Below, piece by piece: positions 41,161 to 49,704 of a stretch of DNA of 64,000 bases. Numbering within the stretch: the first letter of the stretch is position 1; each line of letters opens with the position of its first letter. A model generated the notes under the pieces. It had not been told where the DNA came from, searched no databases, and worked only from the letters and a program-made list of their open reading frames with translations. A program made the translations under genes and the position numbers. The stretch comes from Haloprofundus marisrubri (lineage in GTDB: Archaea > Halobacteriota > Halobacteria > Halobacteriales > Haloferacaceae). The stretch covers positions 16,171 to 80,170 of the forward strand of contig NZ_LOPU01000001.1 of NCBI RefSeq assembly GCF_001469955.1, given 5' to 3'.

Positions 41161-42282
41161 TTAGTTCGACTCGTTGCCGCTGGTTTCGTTACCGGACGAC
41201 GAGTTGCCGCTGTCGTTCCCGCTGCCGCCGGTGCCGGCGGAGTCGAAGAACGCCTGTGCGCCGGGGTGCAGGTCGATGGACATCCCGTCCTGTGCGCTGT
41301 CGACGGTGATGAACTCCTGCTTGATGTTTATCTGGTCGGTGTTCTCGAAGATGGCTGCAGTGACCGACTGGACGACCTCCTCGGGTTGCTCCTCGTTGGT
41401 CGCAATCATCGCCTGCACGGCGACGGTCGGAACCGGCTGGTCGATGCCGCTGTAAGTGCCGGCGGGAATCTCGTCGTCGGCGAAGTACGAACCGGCCTGT
41501 TTGACCTGTTCGCGGGCGTCGCCGGAGATTTCGACCAGTCGGATGTTGCTGTTGTTGGCGAGGTCCTCGATAGCACCGACGGGCCAGCCGCCGACGACGA
41601 ACGCCGCGTCGACGTCGCCGTTTTGAATCTGCTCGGCCGCCTGCGAGAAGTCGGTGTTCTGCTCGGTGTAGTCGGTGACGCCGACGGCTTCGAGAATCTG
41701 TCGGGCGTCGACCTGCGTGCCGCTGCCGAGGTCGCCGGTGTTGATGGTCGCGCCGCTGAGGTCTTGGACCGACTGGATGTCGGAGTTCCCGGGCGTCACC
41801 ACGTGAATCGTCTCGGGGTACAGCGTCGCCACGCCGCGGATGTTCGGGATGGCGTTACCCTGGAACGCGTCGATGCCTTCGCCGTTGACCGCGAAGAAGG
41901 CGACGTCGTTCTGCAGGAGCGCGAAGTCCGCGTTGCCGTTACCGAGGCTGCCAGCGTTTTCGACGCTGGCACCGGTCGACTGCACCTGCAAGGTGTAGTC
42001 GGTGTTCGAGTCGACGATGCTCTTGAACTGGTTCGACAGCGGGTAGTACGTGCCGCCGGTCCCGCCGGCGTGCCACGAGAGTTGGCTGCTGCCGCCGCCG
42101 CCGTTGCCACCCTCGGTGTCGGTTTCTTCGCCGCCGTTGCCACCGTTTCCGCCGTCGCCGCCTTCGGTGTCGTTGCCGCCGGTGTCGCCGCCGTTTCCGC
42201 CGTCGGAACAGCCAGCGAGACCGACGAGGCCGGCCGCACCGGTCGCAGCGATAAACTTCCGCCGATTGAGATAGCGAGCCAT
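41161..42282 (-). CDS. TAXI-family TRAP solute-binding lipoprotein
   Basis: 373 residues. Tat signal with lipobox: NRRKFIAATGAAGLVGLAGC, so it is exported folded and lipid-linked at the Cys. An acidic Gly/Asn/Asp spacer follows (about 25-65). The binding domain starts LSWHAGGTGGTYYPLSNQFK and shows YTLQVQSTGASVENAGSLGN, DFALLQNDVAFFAVNG, GATINTGDLGSGTQVDARQI and DVDAAFVVGGWPVGAIEDLA, all typical TAXI marks. The end is a Gly/Ser/Asn tail. First gene of the operon. A TATA-like atatatat lies 22-29 bases before its ATG. Confidence 0.94.
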   Translation of the reverse strand: MARYLNRRKFIAATGAAGLVGLAGCSDGGNGGDTGGNDTEGGDGGNGGNGGEETDTEGGNGGGGSSQLSWHAGGTGGTYYPLSNQFKSIVDSNTDYTLQVQSTGASVENAGSLGNGNADFALLQNDVAFFAVNGEGIDAFQGNAIPNIRGVATLYPETIHVVTPGNSDIQSVQDLSGATINTGDLGSGTQVDARQILEAVGVTDYTEQNTDFSQAAEQIQNGDVDAAFVVGGWPVGAIEDLANNSNIRLVEISGDAREQVKQAGSYFADDEIPAGTYSGIDQPVPTVAVQAMIATNEEQPEEVVQSVTAAIFENTDQINIKQEFITVDSAQDGMSIDLHPGAQAFFDSAGTGGSGNDSGNSSSGNETSGNESN

Positions 42283-42303
42283 AGTACAGAATGTCGTCGG
42301 GAG

Positions 42304-42311
42304 ATATATAT
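42304..42311 (-). promoter_or_regulatory. TATA box of the TAXI operon
   Basis: ATATATAT, 22-29 bases before the TAXI ATG, consistent with leaderless transcription. Further upstream is the short palindrome AAGAAATTCTT (42351-42361), a possible operator shared with the S9 peptidase side. Confidence 0.6.
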
Positions 42312-42455
42312 CAGTAACTGTCGTCCAATGTCAACCAATATCATGCATAGAAGAAATTCTTGACAGGCTAGCAACACCACGACCAACTGTCAGGACCACC
42401 GGCGGACCGTTCCTCCTCCCGAAGGCTATTGCGCGGAGGGTGCGACGGGCGCGGT

Positions 42456-44501
42456 ATGCGACACATCAGCGCCACCGATTACCACGATATCGCCAAACCC
42501 GAAAGTCCCCGACTCTCTCCTGACGGCGAGCAGGTCGCCTTCGTCCGCAAAGTCCCGACGGACGACCAATCGTATGAAGCGACCATCTATCTCGTTCCTG
42601 CCGACGGCGACAGCGAGCCTCGACGGTTCACCGTCGACGAGGGCGTCGACAGCCAACCGCGGTGGAGCCCCAGCGGTGACCGCCTCGCGTTCGTCTCGAC
42701 GCGCGGTGACGACGACGACCGACCCCAGTTGTGGGTCGTCCCGACGCACGGCGGTGAGGCCCAGCAAATCACACAGGTCCCCGGCGGCGTCAGTACGCCC
42801 GAGTGGAGTCCCGACGGTGAGCGAATCGCGTTCGTGCAGGCAACGACCGAAGACGAACGCGAGGAGGAACTCGACCGCAGCATCGCCGACGAGGAGGAGT
42901 ACGAACGCGAGACGCCGGACCCGCGCGTCGTCGACCGCCTCGTCTACCGCCAACTCGCCCGCTACATCGACGGTACGCGCGGCCACGTCTACGTCGCCGA
43001 CGTCGAATCGGGCGACGTCGAGCGACTGACCGACGGCGACTACGACCACAGCAGTCCCGCGTGGAGCGACGAGACGACCGTCTACTACACCTCGAAACGG
43101 ACCGACGACCCCGACGACAACGTCTACGTCGACGTGTTCGCGTACGACACCGAGGAAGGTGAAGAGGAACACGTCCTCCAGACGACGGGGTGGGGGACGG
43201 GCCTCGCCGTCGCCGGCGACGGCCGCGTCGTCTACGCGCGGACCTCGGAGGACCGCACCTCGATGCGACAGACCGACCTCGAACTGTTCGACCCCAACGG
43301 CGAGGAGACCACCGTCTTGACCACCGACATCGACCGGACCGTCGGCGCAGTCGGCTTCCAGTGGGACCCCCAAGAGGAGTTCGTTTACTTCGTCACGCCC
43401 GACGAGGGTGACTACGTCTGCCGCCGCGTCGACGCGTCTGCGGCAGCAATCGAGGTCGTCGCCGGCGACGGCCACGTCACCGACATCTCCGCAGGAAAAG
43501 ACGCAGTCGCCTTCGCTAAGAGCGAGTGGGACCACCCCGGTGACGTCTTTATCGCCCACGGCGAGGAGACGACGCGACTCACCGAACTCAACGCCGACTA
43601 CCTCGCCGACCTCGACGTCGGCGAACCCGAGGAACTTCGCTACGAGTCCGACGACGGCGTCGAAGTACAGGGCTGGGTCCTGACGCCGCCGGAGTTCGAC
43701 GAATCCGAGAGCTATCCGCTGGCCGTCGAGATTCACGGCGGGCCACACGCGATGTGGTCGACGGCGGGGACGATGTGGCACGAGTTCCAAACGCTCGCCG
43801 CTCGGGGCTACGTCGTCTTCTGGTCGAACCCCCGTGGCTCGACCGGCTACGGCGAGGCGTTCGAGATGGCTATCGAACGCGACTGGGGCGACGTGACGAT
43901 GACCGACGTGATGGCGGGCGCGGAACTCGTCGCCGACCGCGACTACGTCGACGAGACGAACGCCTTCGTCACCGGCGGGAGCTTCGGTGGCTTCATGACC
44001 GGCTGGATTGTGGGCCACACCGACTTCTTCGCCGGCGCAGTCGCCCAACGCGGCGTCTACGACCTCTCGTCGTTCTACGGGTCGACGGACGCGTTCAAAC
44101 TCGTCGAGTGGGACTTCGGTGCGAAACCGTGGGACGAACCCGAGTTCCTCTGGGAGCAGTCGCCGGTCGCGCACGCGGCGGACGCGACGACGCCGACGCT
44201 CGTCGTCCACGCGGACAACGACTTCCGCGTCCCGGTCAACAACGGTGAGATGTTCTACCTCTTCTTGAAGAAAAACGACGTCGACACCCGTCTCGTGCGC
44301 TACCCGCGCGAGGGCCACGAACTCTCTCGCTCGGGTGAACCGGGCCACGTCGTCGACCGAATCGAGCGCATCGCCCGCTGGTTCGACGGCTACTCCGAAC
44401 ACCACGACGCGCCGCGCGCACTGGACCGCGGCGACGACGGCCTCTCGGCCGGAGAAAGCGAGGAGGAATCGAACAGTTCCGACGACTCTAGCGCCGAATA
44501 G
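42456..44501 (+). CDS. S9 family prolyl-oligopeptidase-type peptidase
   Basis: 681 residues from the ATG at 42456, the usual size of an acylaminoacyl peptidase. An N-terminal beta-propeller built of WD-like TolB repeats (SPRLSPDGEQVAFVRK, QPRWSPSGDRLAFVST, TPEWSPDGERIAFVQA, SSPAWSDETTVYYTS) leads into an alpha/beta-hydrolase domain. Catalytic residues are Ser509 in TGGSFGGFM, Asp589 in DNDFRVPVNN and His621 in REGHELSRSG. HGGPHAMWS is the oxyanion-loop region. Acts on short peptides in the cytoplasm, as no signal peptide is visible. The acidic tail after about residue 655 is a haloadaptive extension. Confidence 0.94.
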   Translation: MRHISATDYHDIAKPESPRLSPDGEQVAFVRKVPTDDQSYEATIYLVPADGDSEPRRFTVDEGVDSQPRWSPSGDRLAFVSTRGDDDDRPQLWVVPTHGGEAQQITQVPGGVSTPEWSPDGERIAFVQATTEDEREEELDRSIADEEEYERETPDPRVVDRLVYRQLARYIDGTRGHVYVADVESGDVERLTDGDYDHSSPAWSDETTVYYTSKRTDDPDDNVYVDVFAYDTEEGEEEHVLQTTGWGTGLAVAGDGRVVYARTSEDRTSMRQTDLELFDPNGEETTVLTTDIDRTVGAVGFQWDPQEEFVYFVTPDEGDYVCRRVDASAAAIEVVAGDGHVTDISAGKDAVAFAKSEWDHPGDVFIAHGEETTRLTELNADYLADLDVGEPEELRYESDDGVEVQGWVLTPPEFDESESYPLAVEIHGGPHAMWSTAGTMWHEFQTLAARGYVVFWSNPRGSTGYGEAFEMAIERDWGDVTMTDVMAGAELVADRDYVDETNAFVTGGSFGGFMTGWIVGHTDFFAGAVAQRGVYDLSSFYGSTDAFKLVEWDFGAKPWDEPEFLWEQSPVAHAADATTPTLVVHADNDFRVPVNNGEMFYLFLKKNDVDTRLVRYPREGHELSRSGEPGHVVDRIERIARWFDGYSEHHDAPRALDRGDDGLSAGESEEESNSSDDSSAE

Positions 44502-44679
44502 AGCACTCAATAGCACTCCACGGGTGCGTTTCGACAGGAACACGCCCGCGTCAGACGTGCTTGCCGCGTGCGGTTTCGAGTCGAAGAAAGGGGGTTCGCG
44601 TGCGGATGGTGAAACCGCAAAACTGTCGAATCGACGACCGAAACCCGGCTATTTGACGGTCGACCGTGTACGGTCACCG

Positions 44680-45402
44680 ATGAGTGAACCGAAACTACTC
44701 GTCCCCGTCCGTCTCTCTTCGTTCGAATCGTTGCCCCCGACGCTGACCGAGACGCTCTCGGCGCTTCCGGTGGTCGTCCTCGGCTACGAGGAACTGGACG
44801 CCGACGAGACCGAACAGTCGGTCTCCGAAAGTCGACGAGCGCAACTGCAGTCGACGCTCGACGGCGTCGCCGCCGACTTCGAGTCGGGTGCGAACGTCGA
44901 GACGGTACTGACTGTTACCCACGACCGGGCGAAGGCTATCGACCGGGTCGCCGTCGACCACGACTGCGACATCATCCTCGTGCCCAACGACGTGTCGGTC
45001 GTCGGTCGGGTGCTGGTCGCAGTGAAGAACGCCGACCACATCGGGGAAGTCGGGAGTCTGCTCTCGACGCTGAACCGCCGCGAAATCGGCCTCGGCAACC
45101 TCGTCCACGTGACGCTTCTGCACGTCGCCGAGAGCGACGACGAGATGGAGGCGAGCGAACAGTTGCTCGCGGAAGCAAAAGCAACGCTCGCCGACAACTA
45201 CGATATCGACGAACTCGCCATCGAGACGCGCGTCAGACGGGGCGAAGACCCCGGATTCGAGATTATCGAAGCGGCGCGCGACCACGACGCAGTAGTGATG
45301 GGTGAGACGACCCGCGACATCGAACGCGACGTGTTCGGAACCGTCTCCGAACAGGTCGCAGACGAGACGGGCGAACCGGTGTTCGTCGTCCGACTCGACT
45401 GA
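44680..45402 (+). CDS. Universal stress protein (UspA domain)
   Basis: 240 residues from the ATG at 44680. The N-terminal half is USP-like: LLVPVRLSSFESLPPTLTET, then VVVLGYEELDADE and HDRAKAIDRVAVDHDCDIIL. The C-terminal half repeats the domain in part: LLHVAESDDEMEASEQLLAE, FEIIEAARDHDAVVMGETTR, VFGTVSEQVADETGEPVFVV. The ATP-binding G-x2-G-x9-GST motif is degenerate, so it may not bind nucleotide. Stress adaptation role is generic. Converges with upp, ten bases apart. Confidence 0.85.
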   Translation: MSEPKLLVPVRLSSFESLPPTLTETLSALPVVVLGYEELDADETEQSVSESRRAQLQSTLDGVAADFESGANVETVLTVTHDRAKAIDRVAVDHDCDIILVPNDVSVVGRVLVAVKNADHIGEVGSLLSTLNRREIGLGNLVHVTLLHVAESDDEMEASEQLLAEAKATLADNYDIDELAIETRVRRGEDPGFEIIEAARDHDAVVMGETTRDIERDVFGTVSEQVADETGEPVFVVRLD

Positions 45403-45412
45403 AAATCGGTGC

Positions 45413-46090
45413 TTACTTCGTCCGGAACGCCCGGTCGCCGGCGTCGCCGAGTCCGGGGATGATGTAGCCGTGTTCGTCGAGACGGTCGTCGATAGCGACG
45501 GTGAGAAGGTCCGCCTTATCGAACTGACTGCCGACGCGCAGCAGACCGTCGGGCGCAGAAACCGCCGAGAGAACGAACAGGTTCTCGAAGCCGTTTGCTT
45601 CGTCCATGACGTGTTCCAAGACGGTACACATCGTGCTGCCGGTGGCGAGCATCGGGTCGGCGACGATAACGGTGTCTTTCTCCGTGATTTCGGGGAGTTT
45701 CACGTAGTCGATTTTGATGGGGAACTCGCCGTCGTCGTTCATGCCGGCGTCTTCGTCGCGGCCGGCGCTGATAACGCCCTGTTTCGCGCGGGGGAACGCT
45801 TTCAGGAGACCTTCGACGAACGGCGTGGCGGCGCGGAGAACGTTGACGATGACGACGTCGTCGAGTCCTTTGACGCATTCGCCCGTCGTCTCGGCCATCG
45901 GCGTCTCGATGGAGACGAACTCGGTCTCCATCGCGCCGTCGATAATCTCGTAGCCGGCGATGCGGCCGAGTTTCACGAGGCCTTTCCGGAACGCGACCTG
46001 TTCGGTTTCGACGTCGCGGAGTTTCGAGAGCGTGTCCTTGGCGAGCGCGTGGGTGATGAGGTACGCGTCGTCGCGGTCTTCGATGGGCAT
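45413..46090 (-). CDS. upp: Uracil phosphoribosyltransferase
   Basis: Salvages uracil to UMP with PRPP. 225 residues from the ATG at 46088-46090. Start [24 protein letters not shown] loop [20 protein letters not shown]; the substrate-binding [16 protein letters not shown] and the C-terminal [24 protein letters not shown] end (here [20 protein letters not shown]) are intact. TATA-like TTTTTATG (minus, 46115-46122) lies 25-32 bases before the ATG, so it is leaderless. Longer in-frame starts upstream to 46276 are rejected. Confidence 0.96.
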   Translation of the reverse strand: MPIEDRDDAYLITHALAKDTLSKLRDVETEQVAFRKGLVKLGRIAGYEIIDGAMETEFVSIETPMAETTGECVKGLDDVVIVNVLRAATPFVEGLLKAFPRAKQGVISAGRDEDAGMNDDGEFPIKIDYVKLPEITEKDTVIVADPMLATGSTMCTVLEHVMDEANGFENLFVLSAVSAPDGLLRVGSQFDKADLLTVAIDDRLDEHGYIIPGLGDAGDRAFRTK

Positions 46091-46277
46091 GTGTAGAGCG
46101 GACACGCCGAAGGACATAAAAAGCCCGTCATCGCCGTCTCCGGGCGTGTCAACGGCCGTACCCGTGAGAGACACTCGGTCACAAGAGGACGTTACCACGG
46201 TAAAACCGTCGGGACGAACGAAACGAACGGAGTTCGGCGAGGAATAACAAAGCATCCAGTCACGGACGACACGCACG

Positions 46278-47450
46278 ATGTCGCCGACCAGCGGGTCCGT
46301 GCGGACCGGGCCGAGTGCCGAGACGAACGACGACGGCGAGTACTGCGTCCGCGGGTACGAAACGAGCGACAGGGAGGGACTGCTCGCACTGGACCGAACG
46401 GTGTGGGACCGCCCGCGCGGCCGAGAGTGGTTCGACTGGAAGTACGTCGAGAACCCCTACGTCGACCACGTCCCGATTTTCGTCGCCGAACGGGACGGCG
46501 AGATTGTGGGCGCGCGCCCCTTTCTCGTGCTTCCGATTCGCGGACGACAGGAGACAGGCGTCGCCTTCCAACCGGCGGATACGATGGTCCATCCCGACCA
46601 CCGGCGACGGGGACTGTTCACGCGGATGACGACGGCGGCGCTGTCGTACTACGCCGACGCAGGGGTGGACGACGGCCCCGATTTCTACTTCAACTTCCCG
46701 AACGATATGTCCCGACCCGGCTACGAGAAACTCGGCTGGAAAGCCGCCGGTCGGCGCACGACGTTCTACCGGGTGCAGGACCCGAGCGCGTTCGTCGGCA
46801 CGCGTCTCAACGAGGTCGGCGAGTCGTTCGCGCGGTTGACGACGCCGGTGGCAAAGCGGTACTACCGCACCCGCGACAGGGCCGTTCGGACGAACCGGCA
46901 GTTCGTCGTCCACCGCCACCGAGCGGTTCCCGTCGACCGACTCGCGGAGTTGTACGAGCGGTCGGTCCCCGACCAACTTCACGCCGCCCGGGACGCACAG
47001 TTCTACCGCTGGCGCTTGGCGAGTCCCCTCTGGGAACGACTCACCTACGTCGTCGAAGGCGACGACGGGCCACTCGCCGCCCTCGTCGCCCGGACGCGGA
47101 CGACAAAAGACGGAGCGGACGGCATCACCATCACGCAGTTCGCCGAACTCACGCCGCTCGTCGGCGACAACGAGTGGTTGGCGGGCGTCTCGCGGTTGTT
47201 CGAGGCGGCGCTCGAAGAACACGCCGACTCGGACGTCGTCGCTACGTCCGGGAGCGGACTTCCGCGCGATTTCCTCGCCGAACGCGGCTTTCTCGCCGAC
47301 GACGAACGGCCGTTGTCGCTTCTGACGCGGAGTCGAGCCACCGTCGTCGCACGGCCGACGACTGACGACAGTCCGTGGACGTTCGGTGGCGTCGCGCTGG
47401 ACGACCACGAGAGTTGGTACGTTTCGTTTCTCGAACGCGACACGACGTGA
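46278..47450 (+). CDS. GNAT family N-acetyltransferase (Eis-like, two-domain)
   Basis: 390 residues. The N-terminal GNAT domain shows [60 protein letters not shown] (acetyl-CoA pyrophosphate loop motif HPDHRRRG) and [17 protein letters not shown]. The rest (from about 185) is a second, weaker acetyltransferase-like half: [40 protein letters not shown]. This plan is that of Eis or FemAB-like enzymes that acylate amines or peptides. Substrate unknown. Monocistronic. Confidence 0.85.
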   Translation: MSPTSGSVRTGPSAETNDDGEYCVRGYETSDREGLLALDRTVWDRPRGREWFDWKYVENPYVDHVPIFVAERDGEIVGARPFLVLPIRGRQETGVAFQPADTMVHPDHRRRGLFTRMTTAALSYYADAGVDDGPDFYFNFPNDMSRPGYEKLGWKAAGRRTTFYRVQDPSAFVGTRLNEVGESFARLTTPVAKRYYRTRDRAVRTNRQFVVHRHRAVPVDRLAELYERSVPDQLHAARDAQFYRWRLASPLWERLTYVVEGDDGPLAALVARTRTTKDGADGITITQFAELTPLVGDNEWLAGVSRLFEAALEEHADSDVVATSGSGLPRDFLAERGFLADDERPLSLLTRSRATVVARPTTDDSPWTFGGVALDDHESWYVSFLERDTT

Positions 47451-47676
47451 ACCGGTACGAGTCGGTACCAGTCGGTGCGAATCGGGAGACAGCGTCGCGT
47501 CGAGAACACAGTCAATCGGAGCTTTCTCGGCGTGGCTGTCGGCGAAGGACCGCGTCGACGCCGATAGCGCCCCCATTCGTCCCGTTCAGCACAGTCGGAC
47601 GCGCGAGCGACGAAACGGTCATCCGGCCGACGATAGCCGCCGGATAACGATATCCGAGACTGCTGACCCCATCTCG

Positions 47677-48651
47677 ATGACAGAGACGCGAACACGCGTG
47701 GTGTCGACGCTCACGCGTGCCTATCGACTCGGTCTGCTCGTACTTAGCGCACCCATCGTCTTGGGAGAGTTCTTCGACGCCGACACCGGCGCGGACTACG
47801 GCGTGGCGTTCACGACGAAGTGTCGTCTCGTCGCCCGGATGTTCTGGAACAACCTCCGACTGCCGACGGGGTCGTCGTTCGTCGAACATCTCGTCGTGGC
47901 GACGAAGATACTACAGATACCGCCAGACGAAGAAGGCGTCGTCGTCGAGTGTGGCTGTTATCTGGGTGGCAGCACCGCGAACCTCTCGCTCGCGGCGGGG
48001 CTCTGCGACCGACCGCTCGTCGTGTTCGACTCCTTCGAGGGGATGCCCGAACCCGACGAAGCCGACGAGGCGCACGTGCTCCTGCAGTCCGAACAGGTCC
48101 ACACCTACGAGGCGGGGTCGTGGCACGGGTCGCTCAGCGACGTTCGCCGGAACGTCGCCCGCTACGGTGACCTCGACGCCTGCGAGTTCGAGAAAGGCTA
48201 CTTCGAGGAGACGCTGCCGGCGTTCGACCGGCCGGTTGCGCTCGCTTTTCTGGACGTGGGGCTTCGAGGCTCCGCCGAGACGTGTCTCGAAGAACTGTGG
48301 CCACGCCTGCGACCCGAGGGCTACCTGTTCACTCACGACGTGAAACACATGGAGATTTCCTCGCTGTTCTTCGACCAGCAGTGGTGGCGCGACCACCTCG
48401 GCAGGGACGCGCCGGGGCTGGTCGGCGCGGGCAGCGGCGTCGGTCTTCACCCGCAGCGAAACGGCTTCGGGAGTCTGCTCGGCTACGTCGTCAAAGACCC
48501 GCCGCTCGACAGCTTCGAGACGGTCGAAGAACGGGGTGCGGGTGCGTACGGCGACGAGATGCTGGGTGGAAACGGCGACGAGATGCTGAGTGGAAACGGC
48601 GATGAGATGCTGGGCGCGGCCGACGGTAGCGACGCCTCCGCCGGCGAGTGA
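47677..48651 (+). CDS. TylF-like O-methyltransferase (class I SAM)
   Basis: 324 residues from the ATG at 47677. SAM-binding glycine loop VVVECGCYLGGSTANLSLAA, then LVVFDSFEGMPEPDEADEAH, a strong mark of the macrocin O-methyltransferase (TylF/MycF) family. The metal-binding Asp residues are expected in LAFLDVGLRGSAETCLEELW and GYLFTHDVKH. TylF enzymes methylate sugar hydroxyls, which in an archaeon would suit a glycoprotein or glycolipid modification (inference). An N-terminal amphipathic stretch (TLTRAYRLGLLVLSAPIVLG) may touch the membrane. The C-terminus carries a short tandem repeat. Confidence 0.87.
   Translation: MTETRTRVVSTLTRAYRLGLLVLSAPIVLGEFFDADTGADYGVAFTTKCRLVARMFWNNLRLPTGSSFVEHLVVATKILQIPPDEEGVVVECGCYLGGSTANLSLAAGLCDRPLVVFDSFEGMPEPDEADEAHVLLQSEQVHTYEAGSWHGSLSDVRRNVARYGDLDACEFEKGYFEETLPAFDRPVALAFLDVGLRGSAETCLEELWPRLRPEGYLFTHDVKHMEISSLFFDQQWWRDHLGRDAPGLVGAGSGVGLHPQRNGFGSLLGYVVKDPPLDSFETVEERGAGAYGDEMLGGNGDEMLSGNGDEMLGAADGSDASAGE
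48550..48615 (+). repeat. 24-base tandem repeat in the methyltransferase C-terminus
   Basis: Two whole 24-base units (48550-48573, 48574-48597) and a partial third (48598-48615), encoding GDEMLGGN, GDEMLSGN and GDEMLG. Nearly identical at DNA level, which suggests a recent expansion. Confidence 0.85.
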
Positions 48652-48663
48652 GTCGGCCGTCCG

Positions 48664-48840
48664 TTAGCGGATGACGAGAAAGGTCAACACCATCAGCACC
48701 GCCGTCGCACCCGCGAGTCGCTGCCACGTGAACGCGACGACGCCGGCGAAATCGAGACCGTAGAGAACGACCGACGCGAACAGCAGCGACAACACGAGAT
48801 TCATCACGAGCAGGACCCGCGGGTCCCCTTGAGACTGCAT
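48664..48840 (-). CDS. 58-residue membrane protein
   Basis: From the ATG at 48838-48840: MQSQGDPRVLLVMNLVLSLL, then FASVVLYGLDFAGVVAFTWQ and a second hydrophobic segment AGATAVLMVLTFLVIR. Two transmembrane helices with a short polar link. Only 12 bases from the methyltransferase stop on the opposite strand and divergent from the following membrane gene. No family recognised; small haloarchaeal membrane proteins of this size are common. Confidence 0.7.
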   Translation of the reverse strand: MQSQGDPRVLLVMNLVLSLLFASVVLYGLDFAGVVAFTWQRLAGATAVLMVLTFLVIR

Positions 48841-48898
48841 AGCGGCCGTGGTTCGGCACGCCACTTAGCTTCTTTGTGCGAGCGCCCGTCTCGACCGT

Positions 48899-49213
48899 AT
48901 GCGACTCGGCAACCGTGACGGGACACCCGTCGACGCCGTCCCGTTTCTCGTCGCGGCGTCGCTCACGTTCGCGCTGACGTTCGCGTTCGGCCCCGCTTAC
49001 GGTCTCTCGCTCGGCCTCTCGTTGCCCGTCGCCGTCGCTGCCTCCGGAGTCGTCTACGCCGTCGCGGCGGCGGGCGCGTACCACCGACTCGTCTGGACGG
49101 CCAACCCCGACGTTCGACGGGAAGTGCCGGCAGGCACTCGACTGCTGAAACTGCTGTACTTCGTCGCCGCGGTGTTTCTGCTCCTCTTGTTTCTCTCGAT
49201 ACTACTGCTGTGA
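48899..49213 (+). CDS. Membrane protein, three hydrophobic segments
   Basis: 104 residues. Hydrophobic segments VPFLVAASLTFALTFAFGPA, LSLGLSLPVAVAASGVVYAV and the C-terminal LLYFVAAVFLLLLFLSILLL. A single charged loop (RLVWTANPDVRREVPAGTRL) lies between the second and third segments. No motif recognised. Its stop is 53 bases before the SRPBCC gene, so co-transcription is possible. Confidence 0.75.
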   Translation: MRLGNRDGTPVDAVPFLVAASLTFALTFAFGPAYGLSLGLSLPVAVAASGVVYAVAAAGAYHRLVWTANPDVRREVPAGTRLLKLLYFVAAVFLLLLFLSILLL

Positions 49214-49266
49214 GTTCGGTTCGGCAGTCGGGGACACTTATCACACCGGGGTGTCACGGACGACGC

Positions 49267-49677
49267 ATGCACGAGGTCACCGTCTCCCGGTTCGTCCGTG
49301 CGCCGCCACGAGTCGTCCGGCGCGTGCTCACACCCGAAGCGGTAATCGAGTACGAAGGGAGCTTCGAGGTTCAGAGCGTCGAGGAGACCGACGACGGCCC
49401 CGTCGTCGTCGCCGGGAGCCGCCGTTTTCAGTTCGCACTGCGCTTCGAGACGCTCGAAAACGGCCTCTTCTACGAACAGGCGGGCGACGCCGGCCCGTTC
49501 GACGCGATGGAGACCACAGTCACGGTCGACTCCGAGAACGAAGGCTCGCAAGTGACGATGCAGTCGGCGGTGAGTCTCGGGCTTCCGCTGACGAGCGTTA
49601 CCGACCGTGTCGCGGCGTGGAAACGGAGAGGCGAACTGAAGCGCGCACTGGACGCGCTGGCGACAGACGTCGAGTAA
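49267..49677 (+). CDS. SRPBCC/START-like domain protein
   Basis: 136 residues from the ATG at 49267. MHEVTVSRFVRAPPRVVRRV is the typical first strand and helix of polyketide cyclase/SRPBCC proteins; FEVQSVEETDDGPVVVAGSR, LENGLFYEQAGDAGPFDAME and a final long helix VAAWKRRGELKRALDALA complete the helix-grip fold. Such domains bind small hydrophobic ligands. No ligand can be named. Converges with the CobW gene. Confidence 0.85.
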   Translation: MHEVTVSRFVRAPPRVVRRVLTPEAVIEYEGSFEVQSVEETDDGPVVVAGSRRFQFALRFETLENGLFYEQAGDAGPFDAMETTVTVDSENEGSQVTMQSAVSLGLPLTSVTDRVAAWKRRGELKRALDALATDVE

Positions 49678-49704
49678 GCGGAAACGACACCCTGAGCGTC
49701 GAAC

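Noticed and set aside
42351..42361. AAGAAATTCTT palindrome between the TAXI and S9 genes as an operator
   Set aside because: Only 11 bases in an AT-rich stretch and no second copy near either gene; noted under the TAXI promoter but not supported as a site.
42426..44543. 705-residue open frame on the minus strand opposite the S9 peptidase
   Set aside because: It is the antisense shadow of a GC-rich gene with a full S9 catalytic triad on the plus strand. It has no motif, and its composition (runs of Val, Asp, Arg) is that of reverse-complemented acidic coding DNA.
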